Below, piece by piece: positions 1-5,905 of a stretch of DNA of 9,190 nucleotides (position 1 is the first letter of the stretch; each line of letters begins with the position of its first letter). This stretch comes from Clostridiales bacterium. GTDB taxonomy: Bacteria > Bacillota > Clostridia > Lachnospirales > JAITVM01. The position numbers and the translations under genes are program-made. The stretch is taken from assembly GCA_031285815.1 (NCBI GenBank), contig JAITVM010000261.1, positions 1-9,190 on the forward strand, written 5' to 3'. A model generated the notes under the pieces. That model made no database searches and was not told where the DNA came from. It worked only from the letters and a program-made list of their open reading frames with translations.

Positions 1-284
1 CCCCATATAAAACAGTAAATGAGGTTACCAAAGCAGAAAGGCACCGCTTGGTAACGGTAATAAAAGGCTTTTGTATTGAAATTGTGGGCACAATGATGTT
101 TAATGAAGCAGTAGTGACCAGTGGGGGTATTAGTGTTTCTGATATAGGGCCCACTACGATGCGGAGCAGGGTTGTGGAAGGCTTGTCGTTTGCAGGCGAG
201 GTTATCGATGTAGACGCCTTTACAGGCGGCTTTAATTTGCAGATAGCTTTTTCAACAGCTTATTTGGCTGCGTGCAATATTTAA
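1..284 (+). CDS. HI0933/BaiN-family FAD-dependent oxidoreductase, C-terminal fragment (5' end outside window)
   Basis: The open frame enters from the left edge (first full codon at 3) and gives about 93 residues before TAA at 282-284. It shows the C-terminal flavin-binding signature of the HI0933/YhiN/BaiN flavoprotein family: a TSGGIS stretch, then GLSFAGEVIDVDAFTGG followed by FNLQIAFST. The FAGE and GGFNLQ segments contact FAD in this fold. Family members are soluble FAD/NAD(P)-dependent oxidoreductases, often annotated as aminoacetone oxidase-like. The true substrate of most is unknown, and BaiN has been linked to bile acid metabolism in one Clostridium. The usual glycine before the YTGGFN-type motif is alanine here. 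The gene sits 18 bases before aroH in a housekeeping cluster and is probably cotranscribed with it. An ATG-like start inside the fragment is unlikely to be real because homology continues to the edge. Confidence 0.9.
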   Translation, partial: PYKTVNEVTKAERHRLVTVIKGFCIEIVGTMMFNEAVVTSGGISVSDIGPTTMRSRVVEGLSFAGEVIDVDAFTGGFNLQIAFSTAYLAACNI

Positions 285-302
285 AATATCCGGGGTGGTT
301 TT

Positions 303-668
303 ATGTTTGCGTTAAGGGGTGCTACTACTGTAACAGAAGATACTAAAGAAATGGTACTGCATGAAACAAAAATTTTATTAAATGAGATAATTAATAAAAA
401 CAGCCTTAACCAGGAGGATATTATTTCTATAATATTCACGGCAACAAAAGATTTAAAATCAGTATATCCAGCAGTTGCAGCCAGGGAGCTAGGCTTAGTG
501 GATATAGGGCTTATGTGTATGCAGGAGATGTATGTTGAGGGGAGCTTGGGGAAATGCATCCGTGTTTTGATGTATATAAATAAAAATGATAAACCCCATC
601 ATGTTTATTTAAATGGATCAAAAAAACTCCGCCCTGATTTATGTAAAGAAGAGGGCGGTGGCCAATGA
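303..668 (+). CDS. aroH: Monofunctional chorismate mutase, AroH type
   Basis: The 121-residue protein matches the AroH class (trimeric pseudo-alpha/beta-barrel, as in Bacillus subtilis), which rearranges chorismate to prephenate for tyrosine and phenylalanine synthesis in the cytoplasm. Family landmarks appear in order: LRGATTV at 4-10, FTATKDL at 45-51, AVAARELG at 57-64, MCMQEM at 71-76, CIRVLMYI at 85-92, HVYL at 100-103 and LRPDL at 109-113. Residues Arg5, Arg61, Cys72, Glu75, Arg87 and Tyr102 align with the known B. subtilis active-site residues Arg7, Arg63, Cys75, Glu78, Arg90 and Tyr108, so the enzyme should be active. The ATG start is preceded by GGGGTGG at 292-298, a slightly short spacing. 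The stop codon abuts the ribosome binding site of cmk, suggesting coupled translation. Confidence 0.96.
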   Translation: MFALRGATTVTEDTKEMVLHETKILLNEIINKNSLNQEDIISIIFTATKDLKSVYPAVAARELGLVDIGLMCMQEMYVEGSLGKCIRVLMYINKNDKPHHVYLNGSKKLRPDLCKEEGGGQ

Positions 669-670
669 TT

Positions 671-675
671 GGAGG
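671..675 (+). promoter_or_regulatory. Ribosome binding site that fixes the cmk start at TTG 684
   Basis: GGAGG lies 8 bases before the in-frame TTG at 684-686. A further TTG at 669 immediately follows the aroH stop but would place the Shine-Dalgarno inside the coding sequence and add five residues that the family does not have. The 684 start is therefore preferred. Confidence 0.8.
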
Positions 676-683
676 TTTTAGTT

Positions 684-1358
684 TTGGGTTACCAAATAGC
701 TATTGACGGGCCGTCCGGGAGCGGGAAGTCGACCCTTGCCAAGGGCATTGCAAAAAAGCTTGGTGTAAAGTATGTGGATACAGGCGCTATGTATAGGGCT
801 GTTGGTTATTATATGGCTAAAAACTCGGTCAATTTATCAAACTCGAATGATATAGCTGATAATATGGATGGCATTTGCTTAGAGGCTTCTTATGCTGGCG
901 ATGTGTTTTGCATTATCCTAAATGGGGAAGACATTACAGAAAAACTAAGGACCCAAGAAGTTGCCGATTATGCTTCTAAAGTTGCGGTAGTGCCTGTAGT
1001 CCGGGAACGGCTTGTTAAGCTGCAGCAAGATATAGCCAAAAAATATGATGTTGTAATGGAAGGCCGGGATATAGGCTATAGGGTTTTAAAGGATGCGGAC
1101 TTGAAAATTTTTTTGGACGCAAGCCCACATGTACGTACACTTAGGCGGGTTAGTGAATTAAACAAAAAAAACATCCCTTGTGGATATGAAACTATAAGGG
1201 CGGAGATAGAGGAACGTGATTATAGGGATTATAACAGGGGGCCTGACCCCCTAGCCCAATCTGAAGGGTCTGTTTATATAGACAGCAGCGGTATGACGGA
1301 AGAAGAAGTTATAGGCTGCATAATAGGGCTAACTGGTAGGGGGGTTCCGAAAGGGTGA
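684..1358 (+). CDS. cmk: (d)CMP kinase (cytidylate kinase)
   Basis: This 224-residue cytoplasmic enzyme phosphorylates CMP and dCMP with ATP, recycling cytidine nucleotides for RNA, DNA and CDP-lipid synthesis. Visible motifs are the P-loop GPSGSGKST (9-17), the nucleotide-binding DTGAMYRA (32-39), GRDIG (127-131), DADLKIFLDAS (137-147), and the RDYRDYNR segment (178-185) whose Arg and Asp residues bind the CMP sugar and phosphates in E. coli Cmk. Length is typical for the family. Small departures from consensus are Tyr after GRDIG (usually Thr) and SEGSVYID where AEDAVLID-like sequence is common; neither touches the P-loop. The start is TTG at 684, with GGAGG at 671-675. The gene follows aroH by 15 bases and precedes plsC by 6. 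The cmk-plsC-ispH-rpsA order is a recurrent clostridial arrangement. Confidence 0.97.
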   Translation: MGYQIAIDGPSGSGKSTLAKGIAKKLGVKYVDTGAMYRAVGYYMAKNSVNLSNSNDIADNMDGICLEASYAGDVFCIILNGEDITEKLRTQEVADYASKVAVVPVVRERLVKLQQDIAKKYDVVMEGRDIGYRVLKDADLKIFLDASPHVRTLRRVSELNKKNIPCGYETIRAEIEERDYRDYNRGPDPLAQSEGSVYIDSSGMTEEEVIGCIIGLTGRGVPKG

Positions 1359-1364
1359 ATCTAA

Positions 1365-1949
1365 ATGTTCTATAGGGTAACGATATTTTTCTTCAAAGCC
1401 CTGTTTTTGATATTTTACCGGATTCAATGTGTAGGTTTGGAAAATGTCCCAAAAGAAGGGGCGGCCATAATATGTTCGAACCATACAGATTTTAAAGACC
1501 CGGCCTTGATTGCCGTTTTATCAAAACGGGTACTACATTTTATGGCTAAAAAACAATTGTTTGAAAATAAATTATTTGCCTTTGTATTTAAAAATTTAAA
1601 TGCTTTCCCCATAGACAGGGAAAGCGGCAGGGATATAGAAGCAATGCGCAAAGCGGCTAATGTATTAAAGCAAGGGGAAGTACTGGGGATATTTTTTGAG
1701 GGCAGGCGTATCAAAGAAGGGGAAGCCAAAAGCGCAAAGGCTGGTGTTGTATTATTTGCTTTGAAATCAAAAGCGCCAATTATCCCGACATATATTTCAG
1801 GCAACTACAAACTTTTTTCTAAATTAACAGTTAAATATGGTGACCCAGTTTTTTTTGAAGGGCATTATGGCCAAAAGGTAACCCAAGAGCTTTTGGAAAA
1901 GCTTACAAAGGTTGTGTCAGAAAAAGTGGAGGCGTTAAGCCTGGTATAA
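1365..1949 (+). CDS. plsC: 1-acyl-sn-glycerol-3-phosphate acyltransferase (PlsC/LPLAT family)
   Basis: The 194-residue protein belongs to the lysophospholipid acyltransferase family, which adds the second acyl chain to make phosphatidic acid at the inner face of the membrane. A hydrophobic N-terminal stretch (residues 4-20) could dip into the membrane. The catalytic HX4D motif is His40-Asp45 in NHTDFKD. Motif II is FPIDRESGRD (81-90), with Arg85. Motif III reads FFEGRR (110-115), keeping Glu112 and Gly113 but departing from the usual FPEGTR. Motif IV is APIIPTYISG (137-146). Length is slightly under many PlsC proteins but complete. The ATG is preceded by AAGGG at 1351-1355 with 9-base spacing. 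Position between cmk and ispH-rpsA supports a membrane lipid role, although a related lysophospholipid substrate cannot be excluded. Confidence 0.92.
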   Translation: MFYRVTIFFFKALFLIFYRIQCVGLENVPKEGAAIICSNHTDFKDPALIAVLSKRVLHFMAKKQLFENKLFAFVFKNLNAFPIDRESGRDIEAMRKAANVLKQGEVLGIFFEGRRIKEGEAKSAKAGVVLFALKSKAPIIPTYISGNYKLFSKLTVKYGDPVFFEGHYGQKVTQELLEKLTKVVSEKVEALSLV

Positions 1950-1976
1950 GTATTGGCTTTTGCCACAAATTTTCTG

Positions 1977-2005
1977 TTGTTTTTGGTTTAGTTTAAAGTT
2001 ATATT
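1977..2005 (+). promoter_or_regulatory. Possible weak sigma-A promoter before ispH-rpsA
   Basis: TTGTTT (1977-1982) and TATATT (2000-2005) are separated by 17 bases. The -10 matches consensus at 5 of 6 positions but the -35 at only 3 of 6. Placed 20 bases before the ATG, it would give a very short leader that still includes the GGGGAG ribosome binding site (2014-2019). AT-rich DNA yields such matches by chance, so this is tentative. Read-through from upstream genes is at least as likely. Confidence 0.25.
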
Positions 2006-2025
2006 GCTTTATAGGGGAGATTTTT

Positions 2026-4074
2026 ATGAAAGTAGTTGTGGCTAAAACAGCCGGCTTTTGTTTTGGGGTAAAAAAAGCGATTGACGAAACACTACAGTTA
2101 GCCGAAGGGGGCAAAGTATTTACTTTTGGGCCATTAATCCACAATAAGGTAGTAGCTGGCCAATTAAGCCAAAAAGGTATTAAAATTATTGAAGGCTTTA
2201 ATAATATTAAAGATGAAACTGTCGTTTTACGCTCGCACGGTGTGGCGCCTTGGGTATATAAAGTGCTTCACGGAAAAAATATAAGATACAAAGACTGCAC
2301 ATGCCCATTTGTTAAAAAGATCCACAATATTGTGGCTGGGCAATTTGAAAACGGCAGGAAAATTATTATTTTAGGGGACAAAGAGCACCCTGAAGTTATT
2401 GGGATAAATGGTTATGCGAATAATGGGGCTATCATTATTGGCGATATTTCTGAAATAAATTTTATTAATTTTGATAATAATATTAATTATTGCCTGGTAT
2501 CTCAGACTACTTTTAATATGGAGAAATTTGAACTGATTGTGAACCTACTAAAAGAGGCTATTATTCATTTAGAAATATTTAATACCATTTGTAACGCTAC
2601 TATAAATAGCCAAGTGGAATGTGATGAAATTTCGAAAAATGTTGATTGCATGATTATATTAGGTGATAAAAATAGTAGCAATACAAAAAAATTACTCGAA
2701 ATCTCGAAAAAAAATTGTGTTAATTCTTTTTTAATAGAATCTATTGGAGATTTAGAGTTGAATAATTTTTCTTATAATGATAAAATTGGAATAACGGCCG
2801 GTGCGTCAACACCACCAGGCATAATAAAGGAGGCTATTAATACCATGAGCGAACTTGATAATCAGGAATTATCCTTTGAGGACTTGTTAAACCAGTCTAT
2901 GGTGACTTTACATACGAGTGACATTGTAAAAGGAACTGTTATTAGAATATCTGGTGGAGAGGTTTTTGTTAATCTGGGTTATAAATCTGACGGTATAATA
3001 TCGAGGGAGGAACTTTCAGATGACCCTAATTACAATGCAGCCGAGCACTATAATGTTGGCGATGAGATAGAAGTTTACGTTTTAAGGGTTAATGATGGCG
3101 AAGGTAATGTTTTGCTTTCCAGGAAAAAAATAGAGTCGCAAAAGAATCTTGAAAAGATTGCGGCTGCTTTTGAAAATAAAGAAATTTTGAAAGGCAAGAT
3201 AGTTGATGCGGTTAAGGGTGGCTTAATGGCCATCATTGGCGGGGTAAAAGTTTTTGTCCCTTCTTCCCAAGCTTCTAACCGGTATGTTGAAGATTTGAAA
3301 ACATTTTTAGGCAAAGAGCTTAATTTTAATATTTTAGAATATGAGCCGGCTAAGCGCAGGATAGTTGCGGGTAGGAAAGAGCTTGCACAAAAAGAAGAGG
3401 ACGAAAATAAAAAGAGGGTTTTTGATGCCCTTGAGGTTGGTAAAAAGTATCAAGGTACGGTTAGGCGCATTGTTGAATTTGGGGCATTTGTTGACCTTGG
3501 CGGTATAGATGGGCTCATCCATATTTCTGAGCTTTCTTGGGGGCGTGTCAAAAAAGTTAAAGATGTCCTCAAAGAAGGGGATGTGGTTGACGTTACAATC
3601 ATTGATTTTGATAAAGAAAAAAGTAAAATCTCCTTATCACTTAAAGATATTAAAGAAGACCCTTGGAACAGCATAGAAGAAAAATACCCTATTGGTGGTG
3701 TTATTGAAGGCAAGGTAGCCAGAATGGTCCCTTTTGGGGTTTTTGTTGAACTTGAGGAAGGCGTTGACGGCTTAGTCCATATTTCCCAGATTTCTTCAAA
3801 ACATGTAGTGAAGCCTGAAGATGAATTGGCTATCGGACAAGTTATTAAAGTAAAAGTTACAGATTTAGATAAAGAAACTAAAAGGATTAGCCTCAGCAAA
3901 AAAGACGCTGAAGCACCATCTTTAGAAACATCTGAAGAAGTGCCTGTTGAAGGGGCAATAGAAGAAGCGGAAGAAAAGCTTGAAATAGAAAATGTGCCAA
4001 CAAACGAAGGGTTAACTGAAGAAGCGCTGGCAGATGTGGCGGCTGAAGAGCCTGCTACCGACACAGAGGCTTAA
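2026..4074 (+). CDS. ispH-rpsA: Bifunctional 4-hydroxy-3-methylbut-2-enyl diphosphate reductase / 30S ribosomal protein S1
   Basis: One uninterrupted 682-residue frame joins two proteins. Residues 1 to about 275 are IspH (LytB), the [4Fe-4S] enzyme that reduces HMBPP to IPP and DMAPP in the MEP pathway. Cluster cysteines are Cys12 (AGFCFGVKKA), Cys93 (CTCPFV) and Cys189 (NTICNAT). Active-site landmarks are His39, RSHGV (His71), EHPEV (His121, Glu123), SQTTF (Thr161), NSSNT (216-220) and GASTPPG (259-265). Residues about 297-625 hold four S1 RNA-binding domains (about 299-368, 386-451, 471-540, 556-626), followed by an acidic tail (630-682). The ATG at 2026 is chosen because GGGGAG precedes it and MKVVVAKTAGFCFGV is the family N terminus; a TTG at 1960 would add 22 unrelated residues. 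The fusion is known in Clostridia. Why the two are joined is not established. Confidence 0.96.
   Translation: MKVVVAKTAGFCFGVKKAIDETLQLAEGGKVFTFGPLIHNKVVAGQLSQKGIKIIEGFNNIKDETVVLRSHGVAPWVYKVLHGKNIRYKDCTCPFVKKIHNIVAGQFENGRKIIILGDKEHPEVIGINGYANNGAIIIGDISEINFINFDNNINYCLVSQTTFNMEKFELIVNLLKEAIIHLEIFNTICNATINSQVECDEISKNVDCMIILGDKNSSNTKKLLEISKKNCVNSFLIESIGDLELNNFSYNDKIGITAGASTPPGIIKEAINTMSELDNQELSFEDLLNQSMVTLHTSDIVKGTVIRISGGEVFVNLGYKSDGIISREELSDDPNYNAAEHYNVGDEIEVYVLRVNDGEGNVLLSRKKIESQKNLEKIAAAFENKEILKGKIVDAVKGGLMAIIGGVKVFVPSSQASNRYVEDLKTFLGKELNFNILEYEPAKRRIVAGRKELAQKEEDENKKRVFDALEVGKKYQGTVRRIVEFGAFVDLGGIDGLIHISELSWGRVKKVKDVLKEGDVVDVTIIDFDKEKSKISLSLKDIKEDPWNSIEEKYPIGGVIEGKVARMVPFGVFVELEEGVDGLVHISQISSKHVVKPEDELAIGQVIKVKVTDLDKETKRISLSKKDAEAPSLETSEEVPVEGAIEEAEEKLEIENVPTNEGLTEEALADVAAEEPATDTEA
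2826..2847 (+). promoter_or_regulatory. Internal Shine-Dalgarno plus in-frame ATG at the IspH/S1 junction
   Basis: AAAGGAGG at 2826-2833 is followed 11 bases later by ATG at 2845-2847, in frame with the fusion (Met274). Initiation here would produce a 409-residue protein containing all four S1 domains and the acidic tail but no IspH. The Shine-Dalgarno is stronger than the one used for the full-length start. The codons also encode the ordinary IspH C-terminal KEA segment, so the match could be incidental. Confidence 0.5.
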
Positions 4075-4101
4075 TACCCAATATTGATATAAGTAATATT
4101 A

Positions 4102-4129
4102 ACGCAGACGAACTTGTCTGTGTTTTTTT
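4102..4129 (+). terminator. Rho-independent terminator after ispH-rpsA
   Basis: ACGCAGAC (4102-4109) pairs with GTCTGTGT (4116-4123), one G-U included, around a six-base loop GAACTT. The run of T at 4123-4129 completes a standard intrinsic terminator. It lies 27 bases after the S1 stop codon and closes the housekeeping transcription unit. Confidence 0.9.
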
Positions 4130-4201
4130 AATATAGATTATATTTTAGACAATATGCATAATATATTTAATAGGGAGTTGTTGAAAATTAATAGATAACT
4201 G

Positions 4202-4230
4202 TTGAAACTTTTTGGTTTAGAGTATATAAT
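4202..4230 (+). promoter_or_regulatory. Sigma-A promoter for livK
   Basis: TTGAAA (4202-4207) and TATAAT (4225-4230) are separated by exactly 17 bases, a near-consensus vegetative promoter in the gap after the S1 terminator. Transcription should start near 4237. That leaves about 259 untranslated bases before livK, which is long. Removing the structured segment between the TTACTAAT repeats would shorten the leader to about 74 bases. Confidence 0.75.
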
Positions 4231-4279
4231 CTTTTTTATATTCTTTTCATTAAAGCAGTCAATCTATTTTAATAATGAT

Positions 4280-4472
4280 TTACTAATGCGGGGTAAGTAA
4301 AAAAAGATTTTACCTGGGTTTGAAGAAATTTGTATTGTTTAAGCACAAAATGCAAAAAATAATAGGGCAACACTTTGGCTTTGTATTATAAAAATTAAAC
4401 CTTAAAAAATAATTTTATAATATATAGCTTTGGCATTTTCTTCAAAATTATACCCCGCAGGGAATTACTAAT
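4280..4472 (+). repeat. Structured segment: nested inverted repeats bracketed by an 8-base direct repeat
   Basis: Direct repeats TTACTAAT lie at 4280-4287 and 4465-4472. Between them are nested complementary arms: TGCGGGGTA (4287-4295) with TACCCCGCA (4451-4459), TTTGAAGAAA (4319-4328) with TTTCTTCAAA (4437-4446), and 4382-4393 with 4413-4424 (12 pairs, one G-U, AT-rich). A small local hairpin GTAAAA/TTTTAC sits at 4297-4313. No open frame of note lies inside. The arrangement fits either a short non-autonomous insertion (MITE-like, with target duplication) or a folded leader RNA in the livK transcript. I do not recognise it as a T-box or any named riboswitch. The right-hand direct repeat begins five bases beyond the inverted arm, so the insertion model is imperfect. 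Confidence 0.5.
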
Positions 4473-4495
4473 TATTTGTGTAGGAGGAACAAAAT

Positions 4496-5668
4496 ATGTT
4501 TTTTAAAAAGTTGATATCTTTTTTGGTGGCAGGTGTTATGGTTTTAAGCCTTGCATCTTGTGGCGGAGGTACAGAACCAGGAAATACGGAAGAGCCTAGT
4601 GGCGATTCCGGCAGTGAGGAGATAGTAATTGGGTTTGTTGGGCCACTTACAGGGCCAGTTTCGATTTATGGCTTAGCAGCTTCGGAAGGCGCACAGCTTT
4701 ATTTCGAACAAAACCCTACAATTTTAGGGAAAACAGTTAGGCTCGAACTATTAGATGATAAACATGATACATCAGAAGCTGTGACGGCATACAATAGGTT
4801 AGTGGGTAATATGGGGGCAACTGCGATAATAGGTGCGGTTACATCTAAACCGGCTATAGCCCTTTCTATAGAGGCAGCAAAAAAAGGGACGCCAGTTATT
4901 ACACCAACCGGCACAGCTGCAGAAATAACAACATATGGGGAGAATATTTTTAGGGCTTGCTTTTTAGACCCATACCAAGGCCAGACTATGGCGGATTTCG
5001 CATATGATAGTCTAGGCAATAAAAATATAGCAATCCTTTTCGATTCGGCAGATGATTACTCTTCAGGCGTAGCGGAAGCCTTTGAGGCGGCATTTACGGC
5101 TAAAGGGGGCACTATAGTAGCAAATGAGGCATACACATCTGGCGATACAGATTTTAATGCCCAATTGACAAAAATAAAAAATGAAAACCCAGATGCTTTA
5201 TTTTTACCAATATACTATAGTGATGTGGCTATGATTTCTACACAGGCAAAAGCCATGGGCTTTTCTACACAATTATTAGGTATTGATGGGTGGGACGGCG
5301 TTATTGATATTTTAGACGATGTATCAGCTGTTGAAGGGGCCTATTTCTGCAACCATTATTCAACCGAAGACACAAGTGAAGAAGTACAAAATTTTGTTAC
5401 TTCTTACGAGGAGAAGTATGGCTCTTTGCCAAACTCTTTTGCTGCTTTAGGTTTTGACACAGCACATGTTATTGCAGATGCAATAGAAAGGGCTGGTTCA
5501 GGGGATAGCGCGGCTATAGTTGAAGCTATAAAAACAACAGAGCTTCCTGTTGTTACATCAAAATCGCCTTTGAAATTTGATGAGGGTGGCGACCCAATAA
5601 AAGGTATCTCTATAATTAAAATTGTAGATGGCAAGCATACATTAGACACACAAAGTAACCCAGAATAA
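4496..5668 (+). CDS. livK: Branched-chain amino acid-type ABC transporter substrate-binding lipoprotein
   Basis: The 390-residue protein is an extracytoplasmic solute-binding protein of the periplasmic-binding-protein type I (LivJ/LivK, Peripla_BP_6) family. Residues 1-21 form a lipoprotein signal peptide: FFKK charged start, hydrophobic core, then the lipobox LASC with Cys22 as the lipidated residue. A flexible Gly/Ser/Glu-rich linker follows (23-42). The receptor fold begins at IVIGFVGPLTGP (43-54), with further family hallmarks RLELLDDKHD (82-91), AIIGAVTSKPA (110-120), GTPVITPTGT (131-140) and IFRACFLDPYQG (151-162). AGGAGG at 4482-4487 is ideally spaced (8 bases) from the ATG. The gene leads the liv cluster but has its own promoter and terminator. 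Branched-chain amino acids are the family default; other amino acids or small amides are possible. Confidence 0.93.
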   Translation: MFFKKLISFLVAGVMVLSLASCGGGTEPGNTEEPSGDSGSEEIVIGFVGPLTGPVSIYGLAASEGAQLYFEQNPTILGKTVRLELLDDKHDTSEAVTAYNRLVGNMGATAIIGAVTSKPAIALSIEAAKKGTPVITPTGTAAEITTYGENIFRACFLDPYQGQTMADFAYDSLGNKNIAILFDSADDYSSGVAEAFEAAFTAKGGTIVANEAYTSGDTDFNAQLTKIKNENPDALFLPIYYSDVAMISTQAKAMGFSTQLLGIDGWDGVIDILDDVSAVEGAYFCNHYSTEDTSEEVQNFVTSYEEKYGSLPNSFAALGFDTAHVIADAIERAGSGDSAAIVEAIKTTELPVVTSKSPLKFDEGGDPIKGISIIKIVDGKHTLDTQSNPE

Positions 5669-5696
5669 TTAATGGCCTAGTATAAATTGCAATAAT

Positions 5697-5731
5697 AAAA
5701 AACGCCTTTTTGCTAATGAAGGCGTTTTTTT
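5697..5731 (+). terminator. Rho-independent terminator between livK and livH
   Basis: A 12-pair stem (5697-5708 with 5719-5730, core AACGCCTT/AAGGCGTT) encloses a ten-base loop and runs into seven T residues ending at 5731. The A-run on the left arm makes it potentially bidirectional. It should stop most livK transcripts, or leave only partial read-through into livHMGF. Confidence 0.93.
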
Positions 5732-5829
5732 GTTAATCAAGCGTTTATAAAAAAGATAGTTTTAGTTTAACGTGGCATATCAACCGGTTTCTAACTTCAT
5801 CAACTATATTGGAAATATAAATATAAGTA

Positions 5830-5858
5830 TTGTTAAACGCAGAAAATCAAATTATACT
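5830..5858 (+). promoter_or_regulatory. Sigma-A promoter for livHMGF
   Basis: TTGTTA (5830-5835) and TATACT (5853-5858) are 17 bases apart, matching consensus at 4 and 5 of 6 positions. The predicted start near 5865 gives a leader of about 40 bases to the livH GTG. A promoter is expected here because a strong terminator separates livH from livK. In 5732-5829, upstream of it, I see no gene or clear signal. Confidence 0.6.
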
Positions 5859-5881
5859 ATTATAAAGTCTAGAATTTGATT
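5845..5881 (+). promoter_or_regulatory. Inverted repeat overlapping the livH -10 (operator candidate)
   Basis: AATCAAATT (5845-5853) is the exact reverse complement of AATTTGATT (5873-5881), with 19 bases between. The left arm overlaps the first base of the predicted -10, and the pair flanks the likely transcription start. This could be a repressor site or an AT-rich RNA hairpin near the 5' end; chance is also plausible. Confidence 0.3.
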
Positions 5882-5905
5882 ACTTAATAGAAAGGCGGTA
5901 TATTT

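Noticed and set aside
1937..1962. AAGCC/GGCTT hairpin followed by a few T residues at the end of plsC
   Set aside because: The stem is only five pairs with a 13-base loop, the T-run is short, and it overlaps the plsC stop. It is too weak to call a terminator.
3450..4064. Long minus-strand open frame of about 204 codons opposite the S1 domains
   Set aside because: It is Ser/Thr-rich, low complexity and matches no family, as expected for the antisense of acidic, Glu-rich S1 codons. The plus-strand gene is unambiguous.
4237..4495. T-box or known amino acid riboswitch controlling livK
   Set aside because: No T-box sequence resembling GGGTGGNACCGCG, no terminator hairpin before the start codon, and no recognised aptamer core could be found in the leader.
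5741..5840. GCGTTTA (5741-5747) and TAAACGC (5834-5840) as a large inverted repeat before livH
   Set aside because: Seven bases with 86 bases between them and no extension or additional nested pairs; not above chance in this AT-rich gap.
5834..5848. CAGAAAAT half of a CodY-like box within the livH promoter spacer
   Set aside because: The full 15-base window has six mismatches to consensus, so only a half-site remains and chance is sufficient.
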